Made by a program: the position numbers and the translations under genes. The notes under the pieces are model-generated. The model searched no databases. It had not been told where the DNA came from and saw only the letters and a list, made by a program, of their open reading frames with translations. A stretch of 64,000 bases of DNA from Diatrype stigma (lineage: Eukaryota; Ascomycota; Sordariomycetes; Xylariales; Diatrypaceae). Below are positions 1 to 14,625 of the stretch, piece by piece. The stretch lies in assembly GCA_022225965.2 (NCBI GenBank), contig JAKJXP020000019.1, positions 248,001-312,000 of the forward strand, in the 5' to 3' direction. The first letter of the stretch is position 1. The number at the start of each line of letters is the position of its first letter.

Positions 1-393
1 TTGACGAGGCAGATACCCCTTACTACAAAGGTATTATATCGTCGTTCCACCATATGCTCTATGCATGGGATTTACATGTGGAAACGGCCATTGAGACACA
101 AGCGACGCTAGGTCTGATAGCGAGTCAGGTTTGCTTGAATGTTTCATTCTCTTGACCGGTTGGCCGTAACCAGACCCTCAATGTATCTTTGCACGACATG
201 CGTGATATTGAACCTTTGGGTATACTACCAAGTATGTAGTTTACGTGTTAGTATACTGATACCGGGTATCTGCCGCCATACGCAGGAATCGATGTACTAC
301 ATAGTACGTGGTATGTACACATGCCCAGGTAGTTTATGTAGCCAAGCTTGACCCTGGCACTGCCTATCTCTACATATGAGTGACAGGGCATAC

Positions 394-441
394 GGGCACA
401 CAGGCACACAGGCACACAGGCACACAGGCATACAGGCATAC
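394..441. repeat. ACAGGCAC-type tandem octamer array
   Basis: About six tandem copies of an eight-base unit reading ACAGGCAC, with CATACAGG variants at the right end. It lies in gene-free DNA and has no coding context. Confidence 0.8.
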
Positions 442-1713
442 GACAGCTACCGCTTGTTTGTGTGAGGTGAGATCTTAACGCGCGAAGCTTTCGAGACGAG
501 GAGATACGCACGTCCCCGGATTAGGGTAAGATGAGAAGGGAAATGGTAGATACGGCGGCTATGCATGCGGCGTGTGCGACCATGGACGGATACGATATAT
601 CGGTACAGCAGGACTGCGGTACCGCGGTACTGCGGTACGTACAACCCCAGCTCCGGATGGCTAGGCGGTTAACAGTCCCATGGTAAATCAAACCTCCAAG
701 TGAGGACAACCTATCACCGCCATTATGACCGAGTGGAAGGAAGGGTGCATGTATTCGCACGTACTTACTTACCAGTCCAACAGCGGAGTGTGTATTGTAC
801 CATGTAGGCAGGCAGTAGTTACATAGTAGACTGCCTATCAACAGTTGCGACGAATCGTTGAGAGTTGAGGCCTGCCGAACCAGCCATCGTGGCTTCACTA
901 TGGGATCTATGGACCCAGGGAACCCATATGGAGTGGACACCAACTAGACATCAACCTTGATAGCACGGATAATAATGGCACTGCTCCTCCTGGTCTTACT
1001 GCATATGGAGATGATGATGATGACACGATGGAGGATGATGGCTGAAGGCGGAAGGGCGTTCTTCTCGGTGGGGTAGAACCTGATATCCTCCTCCTCCCCA
1101 GGGCCCCAGTTGCCCAGTAAGATTGAGACACACTGTGCGGTGGCCCTGGGGGCATTGGGGGCCGACGTGGAGAAATGGCGTTTCGTTAATGTGTGAATAT
1201 CGTTGTAGCGACAGGGATTGCCGTCCCACGCCTCGATGTTGACAATCCATCACCATACATGTCTACCTAGGTATGTATTAGTCTACCTATCAGGTACATA
1301 ATGGACTGGGCGTGTGTATGAGGCATGTACACATATATGTACGTAGGCGACAGGGTAATGTCTTTCTCTGGATGCGATTGGGGGTACCAGGTGTGTTCGT
1401 TCTTGGGTTGTGACCCCCTTTAGTTCCCTTTAGTTCTCCAGCGGGAATACTTTGCGGCTGGCGAACCCGGCCCCAGCCATGTATATAGGATCATGGATCA
1501 TGGTATCGGCATGATAACAAAGACGGCAGGATGCGATAACAAATCCCATGCACACGCAACTACCGTCTTCGGTTCGTCAGGATCAAACAAACGTGCGCGA
1601 GCGAGGTCCAGGAACCCCATGCAACCGACTTCAAGGTGTTGGGTGGCTCGGCATGTATATACATGTAAAGTATGTACATGTAGTGGTTATGGGCCAGGGC
1701 GGACGGAAGAGAG

Positions 1714-1763
1714 GGGTTCGGGTTCTGGTTCTGGTGCTGGTGCTGGCTCTGGTTGTGGTTCTG
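1714..1763. repeat. GGTTCT/GGTGCT hexamer array
   Basis: Tandem hexamers of the form GGTTCT, GGTGCT and GGCTCT on the plus strand. Translated, they would give a Gly-Ser-rich or Val-Leu-rich string, which is the only reason open frames appear here. I treat it as a simple repeat. Confidence 0.75.
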
Positions 1764-4700
1764 ATAGGGGGATAAAAAGGATTAATTAGCGGTTCGGCCA
1801 GTTCAACTAGCGTTCTGCCTACCTAGGTAGACTAGCTGACTAGGTAGGTACATACCTGGACTACATACCTAGCTAAGCACTAAACTGGCTGGCCCGCTCC
1901 CCGCTGCCCCCTTGTGAGATCGTGCGCTGGAGAAAATAATACATACCGGGCTAAAATACCACTAAAATAATGGGAAGGGCGGGCATTGATAAATAACACC
2001 TAATAAAAAAAGGGATTGAGGGAAAAAAAACCAAAACCCAACTAAATTGGGGACCGCAATCGCGGGAGCGGCTCGCCCGCATGAGATTTCAATCACGTGA
2101 AGCCGCCTTCCACGTTCACGATTGGCTCTCGACCGCCAACACCTCCAGTTTGTCCCAACTCGACGCCAATTGATTGGGGCTGGTATGCGTCATTTTAGTC
2201 TCGGCGCAGCAGCCTACCTTCTGCAGTTAGCATAGGTGCGTAGTCAGTGTAGGTGCATACACGTAGGTAGTTGTTTTATTGTCTTTGCGTTTGCGCCTAT
2301 TCCTATGCCTTTACTTTGCCGTTGACGTTTCTTTCCCCTTCCCTTCTGATGGTCTTGTCCGTCACTCTCTCCTCGCCTGTCCTCTCCTCGCCTCTCCCCT
2401 CCTCTCCTCTTTGCAACGCCCAACTGTCGGTGTGCCAGCGAGACATTGCAGCAAGTCAGTCCGACGAAGGAACGCTAGCTTTGGAACCACCCGCTCGAGA
2501 ACGTCATCATAGTCATAATTCATAGTAATAAGAAGGGGGAGTTGCGGTCAACTACCTATACCTAGGTATCACCATGATCATCTCGCCTCTTGGCTCCAAA
2601 CCGGGGTTTCGGCAGTTCGGGAGGGAGCACCTGGCCGAACTTTACAACGAATGTTGGGAGCACCGTCTGGGGTACTTCATCGCGTATATACAATACATAG
2701 TAGGTAAGTATACTTGGATATTGACGTGGGTTAGCGTGAGCCTTGCTACCATGTCAAGCTGATGTGAGCACGATGGATAAATTAGAGGCCGCTCAATGAC
2801 CCTCAATGGGACAAGAATAGTCATGCTACCAGTTACTAGCTAACGGTTCTCCGTGTTGCGGGACTACCTTATACTACAGTATCCCACCCTACCACTGCTG
2901 CTAGGTGGCTTAGACGGACCCTGGCGTCCTTCTAGGGCGCATCTATGAGCCACCGTTGAGATTGCATAGTAAGACCTGATAGAAGGCATCAGAGTCTAGG
3001 AAAAAGATTTCCAGCCTTGATTATATTGTCATCGTGCCATCGTGAAATGTTGTATTCATGCTACCAGAGACAAGCTTGAATTGAATTCCGGCGCGTTTGT
3101 TAGTTGAAGCTCAGGGTAAGGTTATGCTGTAAATTGCTACCTTTAACTTGCGAGGCGGCCCTGATCCTTACCAGCTTTGCTTACACATATAATACCACCC
3201 TTGACTATTACTGGGTGAATAGGTAGAACTTAGGATGGAAATGGATTGTGTGTGTTAATTTCAATTTAATTGCAATTAATGACGGTATGATGGTGGCTTT
3301 ACTTCGTAGCATATTCGGATCATTTACTCTCAGATGCCTGTGATCGGTTGTATCGGTTTTCATGACAAATGTCTGAATCGTAAGTTTGGCACACGTCACA
3401 TTGTGTATGTAAACGCTAATTACATATCCAACTGGCGACAGAAACCGAACGGACCTAACGATGGTGTACCAGTAAAATCGTCGACGACTTGATTTCAATA
3501 ACAATCTCCCATACCAACCGAGGTCTCTTGAAAGGACATATTCTTTCTTTCTAACTAAATCTATGTGAATATGACCTTCTTGGGGTACTTTGGGTAGTCG
3601 AATCCGCCCGCTTTCTATTGAGATTTGCCTACTGGTTGATGGGTTTGGCCAGAACCGCCCGTCATCCCTCACATCATCGAGACGGTCCGTCCTCTGGTGT
3701 AGGTACTCTTTGGTGTATCATGGGTAAAACCAGCCGCTAATTCAAAGATACCGAGGGTGTGGATAGCCAATTACACTACACCATTCCGTCCGTAAAACAA
3801 ATGGGCAAGATGTCAATCGTCATCTCGAGCTTTAAGACTGATTTTGAGTAGGCCTATTTTGTATGAATGTTAAGAAGGATGCCCGAATTTTTTGGTTTGT
3901 ATTGCTGAAAGCAATGCTCGGGGCGTGGCTGGTCTGGTTGATAGGCTGTAAGCCTGCCAGCGCATCTCAATGCTCACCACTGGCTTCCGAGGCTGGCAGC
4001 CGCCGACGCCTCTCCTGCGCACTTGGATAGCCAACAGCGCCGATGCCACAACAATACCACTCCAATGGTGGTGTGGGAGAGCTTTCAATAATGTGAATCC
4101 TTCACTTACTATGTATGGGATTCTCGGTAATACTGATGAACACCCACTCGGCCCATTTGAGAAATGGCTTACTCTTTCTTACACTGTCGGGCTGTGTTAA
4201 GCATGTGTCAGATGTGAAGGACGTGAAGAAACATTCTAATCTAGCCATGAATATTGATTTCCTGATGGTATTTTCCTATATTCTCCACGTCAGAAGGGTC
4301 ACAGGTAATTGTGTCAAACAATCCCCTTTCTTCTCGATTCTCGATTCATGTTGTTTAGTATCACGCGTCAATGACATGCTGTCCTACAGAGTACGAAAAC
4401 GGTAAATAACTACACCATCCATGCAGAATGACACACGTTTTAAGGGGGACAAAACTGACCTCATAGCACTGCTGTTCCAGGGATCCAGATGTCACCGCCG
4501 TCGTTTACACGTCCTAGTTATATGTTCGTTCTGATAAAGCTTCCCGTTGCTTCACCTGAAATACGGAGTATCGCCAATTGGCGTCTGGCATGCTCCCCTC
4601 CCCATCGTCCCATGCCAGTAGCGTGTCGCGGCATGTGCCGCAAGTTGCAACGCCAGCCGGCATGTAGGCATTCAAGTTGTTGTACTTCGCCCCTACATAC

Positions 4701-7700
4701 AGGACTAGGAGAAGAGACGATGTGGGGAGAGGGAGGGCTGGGAGGGAATAGTTCGAGCGGGTAGCGAACGGGTAATCCACCAAGGGACCTTCCGGGGATG
4801 GCGAACGAACGAGACGACCCTAGGCTAGGCTGTGTGAGCTATCACTTCATGCTGCAGAGGAGCGAGATCTCGGGCATTGTCCGCTCTGCCATGTACTAGC
4901 ATCGTAGCCTGGAGCTTGGCAGATGCTTCGAGTATGCTCTATCCATGTCGACGGATGCAGCCAGACAGAAGCGGAGGAATGAAACAGGCATCGCTAGGTT
5001 TGTGGTGTTTGGATCAAGTCGGTATAGCTTGCATTGTCAGCTGTGACGCACACACACTATTGAGGTTCATATGGAAACAGACACCATCTGAACACGCTGT
5101 TGGTCTTGGAGAGCCACCACTCGAAGTCTTTGTGACCCCAATGGTCCATGGCTATGAAGACCTTGGCAATTTCGAGGTCCGGAGATTAATTTGTGCTGCT
5201 GGTACTTAACCTGTATGTTATATTTGCCCATCTCCGAACTGGAGTCCTGTCCTGTCAACACGAGTTAGTCGGACTAGGCGACCATATTATGGCTAGTGTT
5301 GATAGAGCCACGGATCGCTAGACTGGGCCTTAGCCTGGGAGGCTCCTTTACCCGTCAATGCTTGTCAGACGCCCCGATCAAGGGATGCTGCGGTGCGGAA
5401 AGAGGCCGATAGCTACATAGTAGGTAGAGAAACTCCAAATATAGCAGACGGCGTTTCGATCTGAGCTAAAGAAAAGGATGGGAAATCTCGTGTAAGGCAG
5501 TGTTTTAGGTCCCGGATTCAAGCCCCGTGTCTAGCTGGCGATCCAGGCGTGTGTCCATGGGGCTGGCGCGTTCATAGGGTTGGCGATGGAAACCTCCAGC
5601 GACCTAACACGTTCCCTGCACCCTGATCCCTGGTTTCCTGCCAACCCAACTAACTACATACACAACAGCCAACTCACTGCGTATGTTACCGGACTAGCCA
5701 ACTGTCTACACAGTAATAATCGTTGGATGCAAACCCCAAATGGTCGGCGGGATATTAGATCTTCTCCCGTCACTGGGCGTTAAAGGAGGATGAGCACATG
5801 AGATTGATTACTGTTCAAGGGCCATGTGCTTCGAGTCTAGCTAAGTGAGATCTTGGTAGATCAAATTACGAAGATGGAGTTCCACGGGTTTTTCAGGTAA
5901 TGAGATACCCTGAGTGGAGAATGAAATACTGCTGTGCCTGTCATGTAGAATGGAATAGTCTTATCAACACAACCATCTATCTCCAAAGGTTACTCGTATC
6001 TGTCATCCTCACGAAGCCAATGCGATGTTAGTAATTGTTCCGCAGATGTTTCCCGGTTTTTACTTCGAGTTGGCATTATCTGGCTCCTGTTGTTTGCTCC
6101 CCTTCACGTGTAATGTCAGTAAGGAGGCTGAGACTTCAGGTACCGACACACTGGTTGTTACTTACTACACCGCAACTTTGGTCTTGGAGAGAACGAGGCT
6201 GATTCTCTTGGATGAGAGGTTAAGTATTATTGGTTGGGTCACATAGGAAACCATTTATTTGTTCGGAGCATGTACTTGAAGTCACATATTTACGTATTTT
6301 ATAGTCTGAATATATGACGAGATAATGTCACACCACCGGATTGATGATAGGTTCGCAAACGCTACAAAAGAGCAAAAGGCCATAGGGCGATCTAGCTCCT
6401 CCGTAGGCTTTATGCCCTGTAAATCTTGAACTATCATGTTAGTATTTCTCCACAAGCTTAATCCAAGCTGAGAGAAAGAAGCCTAATGCTACCGATTGCA
6501 ACGCTGCTAACCTGCTAACTAACCTTTCGACCCATAGGGGCCCCAGGGGGCGAGCCTTTAGTTCAGGAAAGGCATTCGTCCCGTGATCAAAGTCTCCTGC
6601 AGCTAACTTGAACATCATTCACCAACGGCCGTCATGATTAGTTCCTCGTCGGGTAAACCAATCGCGCGATTCGGCATCCAAAAAAAGGAAGATGCATAAC
6701 TAACCGATCATAATAGATCACTTATTAATAGAGGAGCTGTCCGAGGAAAACCTAATATCCAGAACTATGTATGCACATTGTCCAAAAAAGCAAACCTGGC
6801 GGCAAACCTGACGGCAAACCTGACCACTTCTCATATGTATGTATGCACCTTGCTTCCTTGCCTGCCGTGTTGTTAGTGTTCACTGAAGGCCGTGTCTACA
6901 AATGCGACACCGAGAAGAAAAAAGAGACCCATGGTATAACGTTCGGTGCCGCTGTCGAGAATACGAAGTAGGCAACTAGATACCACGCAGTAGAGCTACG
7001 TGTCGATATGATATATCACAATACCTCCGACAATATCACACAATAACCAATAGTCAATGCGTGCGTTGCGTCGTCTGGTTTTGTGTAGCAGCAACGTCGG
7101 ATTTAGGCTCAAGCTGAATAAGGGCATTCCGCGTCGGCGCCGCCGCGATGCCTACAAAGTGCCTAACTGGCAAACCCTGACTGACTGACAGATAGGGCAT
7201 GTGTGTAACCCATAAACCACCCACCTGAGAAGGCCCGGGAAATTATGAACAAATAGTTCCACTGGGCGGGAACCCACTAGTTTCCGCTTGGCCTACGAGT
7301 GCGGCAACCAATTATAGTACCTACTTGATCTTTAAGCCTAAGGTATGGCCCCGGACGGACACCTGCAACGGCCCTTTCTCCAGATCCCATCTTGGGAGGT
7401 GGCGCTTCTGTTCTGTCTGGGACGGATACGGGCGTGGTCAAGGAGAAGGGGGGAGGTAGGTGATTTAGGTGAGGAAATAGTCGTACTGGGAGAAGGTGGT
7501 ATTATTAGGCTGTAGTTGTAGGTTGTTGACATCTTTACCTACCCCCAGCACTTAGCCGCGTTTCTCGGGCCGAGCGAGGCGGCGCTGCCTTTCAACAATA
7601 GGTCCAACCTAGTAATTAGCTCAGCCTGTACTCCCTCGACTGATACCTACTAGGTAGACTAGAAGAGGGCCAACAATGAAAACAACAAGGCCAACCACCA

Positions 7701-9780
7701 AGTACGTCATGTCCCGATTGTACCGAGGTGCCCGGGAGCTCGCTGCAGTTGGAACCGAAAATGAGTGCGTGCGTGAGTGAATGGATGCAGATGTGGTGAT
7801 GCGTGCGCTGCGGTGTTCGTTTAGCCACAACCATACCATAACCAGTTCTGCATTTTTGCATGAACATGGATCAGCACACCCGTATTAGTGGGAACGGATA
7901 AGTACAAGGGACGGGAGGAGCCTTTGCAACGTCTTGGACGAACATGTGCCAGGTAGGGCAGGTCAGATAGGCAAGTAATACGTCGGTCGGTCGTAGGTAG
8001 GTATGGCGCGCACCACATAGCATGCTACCCTATCGCATTACCCAGACAGCTAGCCACGGCTGATGATGACGATGCAAGGTTGAAGCTCCTTCCCACCCTC
8101 TTTGGTCCATGGGTGGGAACTTGGAACGCCAGCGTCGGAGCCGGTAAGATACCAAACATGTGGCTTGGCTTCTAGAATGCAAGATGGCGATCTGTCGGCT
8201 AACGCGTCGATAAGAAAAAAAGAGTTTATTCTTTATTTTTGTACGCTTTTGGTGTCTCCATGCTGGATTTACAGGAATGGGCCAACGGCCAACGCATATC
8301 GTGAAACAATTTGTTTTCGGGGAGGCAACCACTCCCCCCCCTTGCGAAATGGCAAGAAATGTTGGCTGCATCTTATATATGTATATATAAATATATATAA
8401 TATACAGTTAATGGAAGCCACAGGACCAATCGCTTCCGGCCACTGGAGACCAGAACCAGTAAGTTGATCGCCTCGAGAGCACGCCATTAGGCGAATCAGA
8501 TCTGAATACCAGGCCGTCCGACGAGATTAATTCTTTAGACTAGATTATCTACTCACCACATATGTACCAAGTAGATCGACTCCATTTGCGGCTGTACTTC
8601 CGGGCCGCCACTGGAATAGGGGTCTTTGTACTACTAATATGCAGCTTGCTCAGGTAATGCCAATCAATGCCACCGTCGTCCATCCATGAAACGTGAAACA
8701 CTTACATACATAGACATTCCTTACTATATGCAGTATGTCCATTCGGCTCTGTGATGTGCCTCCTCACCTATTTATTTCTTCATAACAATTATGGATGCAT
8801 TGCACGAAGGGAAAGCCCGAAACAACATGGCGTGCATAGAAAAGCATCTAGAAATGTACCCGTAGTGGTAGTAATGGTTGTATTGGTGATGATAGTAGTC
8901 ATGGTGGCAGTGGCGGAACGGGCAATCGATCGAGAACGAGGAGTGATTCTGCGAAGATACAAAACCAGACGGCGTTTGTGTTACATTCCGATGTTCTGTC
9001 TTCGATAATAAACCGAAATAAAGCACGGCTGCTCGAAAAGGAAGATTGGCCCGGCCTCGGGAATGACGGGCAGGGGAAGAAGCAACGGGGAGGCGGGTAC
9101 CAACCGCTTGTGCCAACGTAACTTTGACGGCAGAAGCCAAGGCAGGGCAAGGCAACGCAACCTTGGGAGGGCATGGCAAGCTTGCAAGGGCGGTGCGTCG
9201 CGGATTCAGCAGCCTGCCGGAAAGCTAGCTGCTGAGGAGCCAATGGGTTCCGGCAGGGCACGGCGCATGAATGTTTGGGATCGAAGGTTGGGGGTGGAGG
9301 AGCGAGAAGAAACATGGGGTTGAGGGATGATGCTGTTGCAGTTAGAACTTCCTCATGGACGGTGATGGTGGTCGGGGGGTGGTGGTGCTATGTAAGTAGA
9401 GAGTAGGTATTACTATGTGAGTCTCTACTATGTAAGTGCCCTGCCTGTTCTACCCAGCTTAAGGCTTCGGTGAATTGACGACGGGGCCGGCCTTGCATGT
9501 TAGCATGTCAGCATGTCTGGTGTCGCGCGTGCGCGTGTGCTACCTAGGTACTACCTGCATCACGTATTGCGTAGTATCGTGTGTGTGAGAGAGAGAAGGT
9601 GTGGTAGGTATGGTGTATGCGGCATGGTGATGCGGTATCTCATGAATGTGTGGTGGTAATATATGCGTGGTTTGCATGTGCGGTGTGTGGTGTGTAGGTA
9701 GGCAGGTATGGTGTATATCGGTATGTGCGTATGCGTGCAAGATCAATCTCATTTCTTCCTCGTCTTACCTGCGTGCTGCT

Positions 9781-9830
9781 GCTTGCTGCTGCTTGCTGGT
9801 GCTTGCTGGTGCTTGCTGGTGCTTGCTCAC
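9781..9830. repeat. Five tandem 10-mers (GCTTGCTGGT)
   Basis: Five direct 10-base units in register. The first is GCTTGCTGCT, the next three are exactly GCTTGCTGGT, and the last diverges to GCTTGCTCAC. There are no spacers, so this is a minisatellite and not a CRISPR-like array. Confidence 0.85.
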
Positions 9831-9904
9831 GAAACTTGTTCTTTATTTGGTACCGGCACCTATACACCGCATACGCAGGATACGGCAAGCCAGAAAAGAT
9901 GCGG

Positions 9905-10035
9905 TACATAACTACATACATACCTACATACATACTTCGTACATACAACATAAACACATACAGCATACATACATACGTTTGTACGTATGTACGTACATAC
10001 ATACATACACATACATGCATACAGTACATACCTAG
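9905..10035. repeat. ACAT/CATA tetranucleotide-rich tract
   Basis: A tract dominated by ACAT and TACG-type tetranucleotides with interruptions. It ends at one of the TACCTAGGTA palindromes (10029-10038). Runs of Tyr, Thr, Ile and His codons in several frames here are by-products of the repeat. Confidence 0.75.
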
Positions 10036-13000
10036 GTACACACACACCCCCATGCCATGTTCGTTCGGGAGGCTTGGCTCCACATGTCCCCCCTGCCGCT
10101 TCCGCTTCCTTGCACGCATTGCCGCTGGGCCCTGCAGGATGGACTATACCGCATTCGGCGGCGACAGCTTCTCGCGGGACCAATTATATCCTCCTTGTGC
10201 GACACCAACGTTACCAACCGAAGGGGATTGAGAAAGACGGACCGGGAAGCCAAAATCCCTTAGCTTGACGCGGGCGGCGAATCATGGACGGGACCGTACG
10301 GGGGTCATCGCCCCCCCTCCCCCTGCCCCCTCACCCTCCTCCCGGCCCACATCCCCTGTAAAGCGTCGTATCAGCTTGGTTCCCAGCGGTTGTCACGATG
10401 CCACCCATCCCGAGCATCGCGAGCCGGAGGTCTCAGCACCTCCAGTCGCACTCCTCGTCACTTCATATTCACACCATCGGTTCTCCAGGATACTATGGCT
10501 AATGTCGAGGCCTATATTCCCGGTGTGGAGGGCATCGCGTATTTTGGTTCACTCCGGATCTGATTTTCTCCTTAGCCCGTCCCCCGTCCCCCGTCCCCCC
10601 TCCTGGCTTCCATCTGCCCCTCCTCCTCGGTGGGCTCCGTCCTCTGTCGTTTACGATATTCGGCCCTGTTACACAAGCCGAGCCAAGGTGTAACGATGGC
10701 TAGTCAGCAACAACCCCAGAATGCAGCATGTTCATCAGTAAAATGGGACCGGCAGAGCCACGTGTAAGGTTAGTTTATCTAGAGCATGCCCGCGTGTGTA
10801 CCTATTTATGTAAAAGTCGGAGAAAACCGCCGCGGCCTAGCATCGGCTGTACCTACATACATGCCACAGCACGCTCAATTGCATCGGGTTTTCTCATCAG
10901 CGTGTAAACCAACTAGGTGGTCAACAGCTCGGTGGTCTGGTGGTCTGGCTTCTGGCTTCTGGTGGTGGTGTGGCAGGTATCCGCATCCTGGGTACGGTAG
11001 GATCTGCCTGCAGGCAGGTACAGACAGAGGCATGCATCCAGGATATGAGTTTACATATGGCGAAGATGGATCGGCGATACCATCACATGCAGGTGTCAAC
11101 GTGGCTTGAGGAGTCTGTTGTAAGGCTAGCGAACGACCATGCCCAGCGCTTACCGCCGAGCGCGTCAATAATATTCTGCGGATCGTCCAAGAGTGGGTTT
11201 CATCGGTAGCGCTCCAAATATGTATACTGATGGCGGCAATACCCGCAACATGTGTTAGATGACTACAGGCTGGGTACTACCCAACCGAAGGTACTGGATG
11301 CATTGTACATACATACATGCTCAGGTACCGAGTCAGCGACGTCGATGCATACATGTATGTACTTACCAGCTATCTACCTACATACCTAGGTAGGTAGGTA
11401 GGTACCTTGTTGCGTTCATGCATTCTGTATTTCCCATCTTGCCTCTTCATTTCACCTTGGACCTATCACCATCCGCCGCGGGCTTGTATCAAAGCAGATA
11501 ACACTTCTGAACGCAGCAGATGCCACCGGACTTGTCCGTATATCCCCATGGATATTGTGTGGCTATATAGTCCAGGATTTCGAGCTCGATGTTGGCAGGT
11601 GAACTGGATTGGTCAGGTAGGGGATCGCATACCTTGGTTGGCGTCGGTATCATGCGCCGATGTGTGGAAGTACATGTGTCGGGAGGTACATGCATGACGT
11701 ACGAAAGTAGGTCTAGAAGACCCACAACCCCAGTTTCCTGCCGTTCCCTTACGCTCCTAACGGGTCGTCCCTCCGTGTCTGATGTATGCGGGCGTCCCGT
11801 AAACAGATTGAACGTTCCAGTGCCTTACTTTTCTGGGTTTCTCTTACATCAGTGACGTGCCACTGCTTGTGGATAGCGAAGAATCCAATGAATAAATCTA
11901 GAACAGTGATACATACGTCGGCCCGTCAGGTGATACACACAGAGACAAACCTCTTGGTATTTAGCTAGACTATATACCTTGTTGTCCAGATATATACCTA
12001 ATCGTCCTTCTGATGATAGCTACCCCTTCCCTCCTCCGGCGACACTGTTAGTTGCCGGCCCACTAAGCTGATATCAGCGCGCCCAGAATTACCACATCGG
12101 GAACTTAGGTCAGCTATTATTTAGTTGACGACTTCCCTACCGAACGTTATTTCGTGGGGTGCTGGCCTAATTAGCTGAAGTGAGTGGGATTAGAAGTTTG
12201 CGTGAAACACATGCGACATATATCTGTGGTGCGTCAAGGATTTTGTTTTGTACCTACTTATAAGAACACGAGCTCCGGATACATAAGGTCATCTGTTTCC
12301 GATGTTTTACCTGGTGCATAAGCAACCCATCTAAGGCTGTTAATTCTTGGCGTTGCCTTATGGATGTGATTTCGTTTAGTTTAGTTGTCTGACGGGTAGA
12401 AATCGATATAAATCTAGGGCTGGCTATTCACCATTTTGTCCAGGTCAAGCTAATGCCGCTGCACCCCATAAAAAGGGCAGGTGGGCGAGATATCAAATCT
12501 TTCTCAACCACCCAGCACGATAAAGTGATGCTCCAGACGCAGAGACTTGGGCATTAATGAAAAGCGGGCGATGACATGGGGCGGGATATTTCGCGCGGAC
12601 GGCGGATCTCGGATGCGGCGGGCTGTTCCTTCTTACCCCTTGCTGTGGGCAATCGTGGGGCAAATGTATCAGGAAGTGCCCTCGGGTTGTGATATTGAGC
12701 CATTGACTGGCCAATATTGAATATCAGAGATGCAAAGGGAAGGATGTATTCCTAGCTGTCGCTAGGGTCCGTTGGACCGTTGCTGTTCCCGGTTGGACGA
12801 AGACTTGTTGGTTTGCCTCCTAAGTAGCTTTACTACGTCGTGCATATGTAATATATGGGCGTGCCCAGTTGCTACAGAACGACTATTCCGTATGAGAACG
12901 CAGTACACAGAAAAGACCTTGCAAGATGCTGTTATATTGTGGTTGATCTTTCTTGATGCGTCGTTGGGTTGTGAAACTTTCTGTCTTACTACATGTTACT

Positions 13001-14625
13001 GATGCTGTAAGATCCATGGTTTTTTTTTTTCTTTCTTTCTCATTCAGGGTATACACCATTCCTACGCGTTCTATTTGAAGATTGGATAACGTGGTTTCCC
13101 CTCTCGTGATTGTCTTTCAAAAAGATGAAAGTTTCGTGCCCCATGGCTACCCATGGCTAGATAATTTTGGTTGTATCTTACAGAACGGAGGACAACCTTT
13201 CCATCTTCACTCCTTCGTATGTTGAAAGAACGCTGACTCAGTCTTTGGTCCCCGATGGAGCTTTTGCTCGAGTATTCAGTATTCAGTACTTCTCCCCCTT
13301 CTGTCTTTCCAGGGGTTAAGAAACTTTAACCGCTCTAGCCGTCCTGTCTTGGCACCATGTTTGACATTAGGGGCCACTAGGGCTATATGCTTCACTTGCG
13401 GGATGCTAGCGGATAATCTGACTGGGTGCCGTTGCCCTGGTTCGCTCATCCCAGGTTCCTTGTGCTGCCACTCTTTCTTTACCGGCCGATGTCCCTTAAT
13501 CCATGTAGCACATGTATCATAGGCTCCAAGGGTTCGAGAATAAATGGCGGATCGACGGTAGCTCCCGGATGGGAATTAATACGATCGTTGACTAATTTTC
13601 CGCCTGTGACCTATTACACTAGGTTTTCATGCGTCTATCCTTCTCCTCGCCATGACGCCGTGGTCGGGCTTTCAGCTTGCTTCATTTTCCCCCTCCCGAG
13701 CCAATGGAATCTGCTACTGCAGTTCTCATGCTCACTTGGTATGGCCCCAATTTCACAGACTATAAATTGGTTCTCACACTAAATTATATAATGCTCATTG
13801 TTGCGTGAGACAAGCCATGCTCGGTATTTATTAGTCTTCTTAATTACCTACTACTAGCCCGCGCCGACCTAGGTCATAAGAGGCATGTTGCGTCAGCTCG
13901 TCATATCGCTCAGACTGACACCTGGCTGAAAGTGCTAGGTCGCTTGACGTATTCGGAAAAACATGCAGTTGACTAGCCGTTCGCGGTCTGCCAACGGACG
14001 GGCGGAGGCAGGCGGGTGTGGGCATTAATTCGAGGTGGGCGGTGTGGAACAAACGGGCGACACCAGCAAGTTGGAGATGAGGAGAAGGGGGCGCAGAAAA
14101 AGAAAGGTGAGTCCCATACCGCTGGGAACGCGCTATCGTGGTTGGCTTGACTCTAGTGAAAACTTTCCGGGACGCTACCTCATCTGAGCCTGGCTTGGCC
14201 TCACCTAGCTACCCATAGCTGCCATATACGTACTGGTACGCATGTAAATACCTTAGATTTGGTGTGTGTGACTCCAAGAAGTATACATGTAGACGGGATC
14301 GTTGAAGCGGCCTCATCATATATATTACTGCCTACGCGGGTACATCATCGTACAGGACCCAATAACGTATGGAGGTCACGTCATGCTTCACTCCTAGTAC
14401 TAGAATACACACAGTAATCAACATGCCCGACTGCCATTCGAAATCATACCTGGCTTTCACTATAGAGGCTGGCCGTGTATCACTCGAAGTTTGGCCTCAA
14501 GGGGTGTAAGTCTGGCAATCCAGAATGTACATACATGTATGCTGTATGTAGCAGCAATAGCTGTTGCACGGTGACATTAGGTACCTCCCTGGGTAGGCTA
14601 ATGGTATGGTACTGTACACACTGTA

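Larger units (their letters stand above)
1..14625. other. Gene desert, left part
   Basis: I see no supportable gene in this stretch. Open frames are short, mostly begin with non-AUG codons, lack family motifs, and cannot be linked by plausible introns. The DNA is rich in short tandem repeats and in tracts of TACC/GGTA, CATA and TAGG. Landmarks are the octamer array near 400, a GGTTCT-type array near 1715, six TACCTAGGTA palindromes, a 10-mer array at 9781 and a CATA-rich tract at 9905-10035. A decayed gene or a lineage-specific small gene cannot be excluded without RNA evidence. Confidence 0.6.

Noticed and set aside
3208..3672. Minus-strand open frame of about 154 codons
   Set aside because: It starts at GTG, has no ATG until two thirds through, and has no recognisable features.
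5470..5560. tRNA-like box GGATTCAAGCC
   Set aside because: The stem around the supposed T-loop does not pair and no matching A-box or acceptor stem is present.
9781..9830. CRISPR-like direct repeats
   Set aside because: The units are contiguous 10-mers without spacers, in a eukaryotic genome.
10265..10693. Plus-strand frame of 142 codons rich in Pro and Ser
   Set aside because: It starts at a non-AUG codon, and the composition follows local C-rich DNA; no motif or splice partner.
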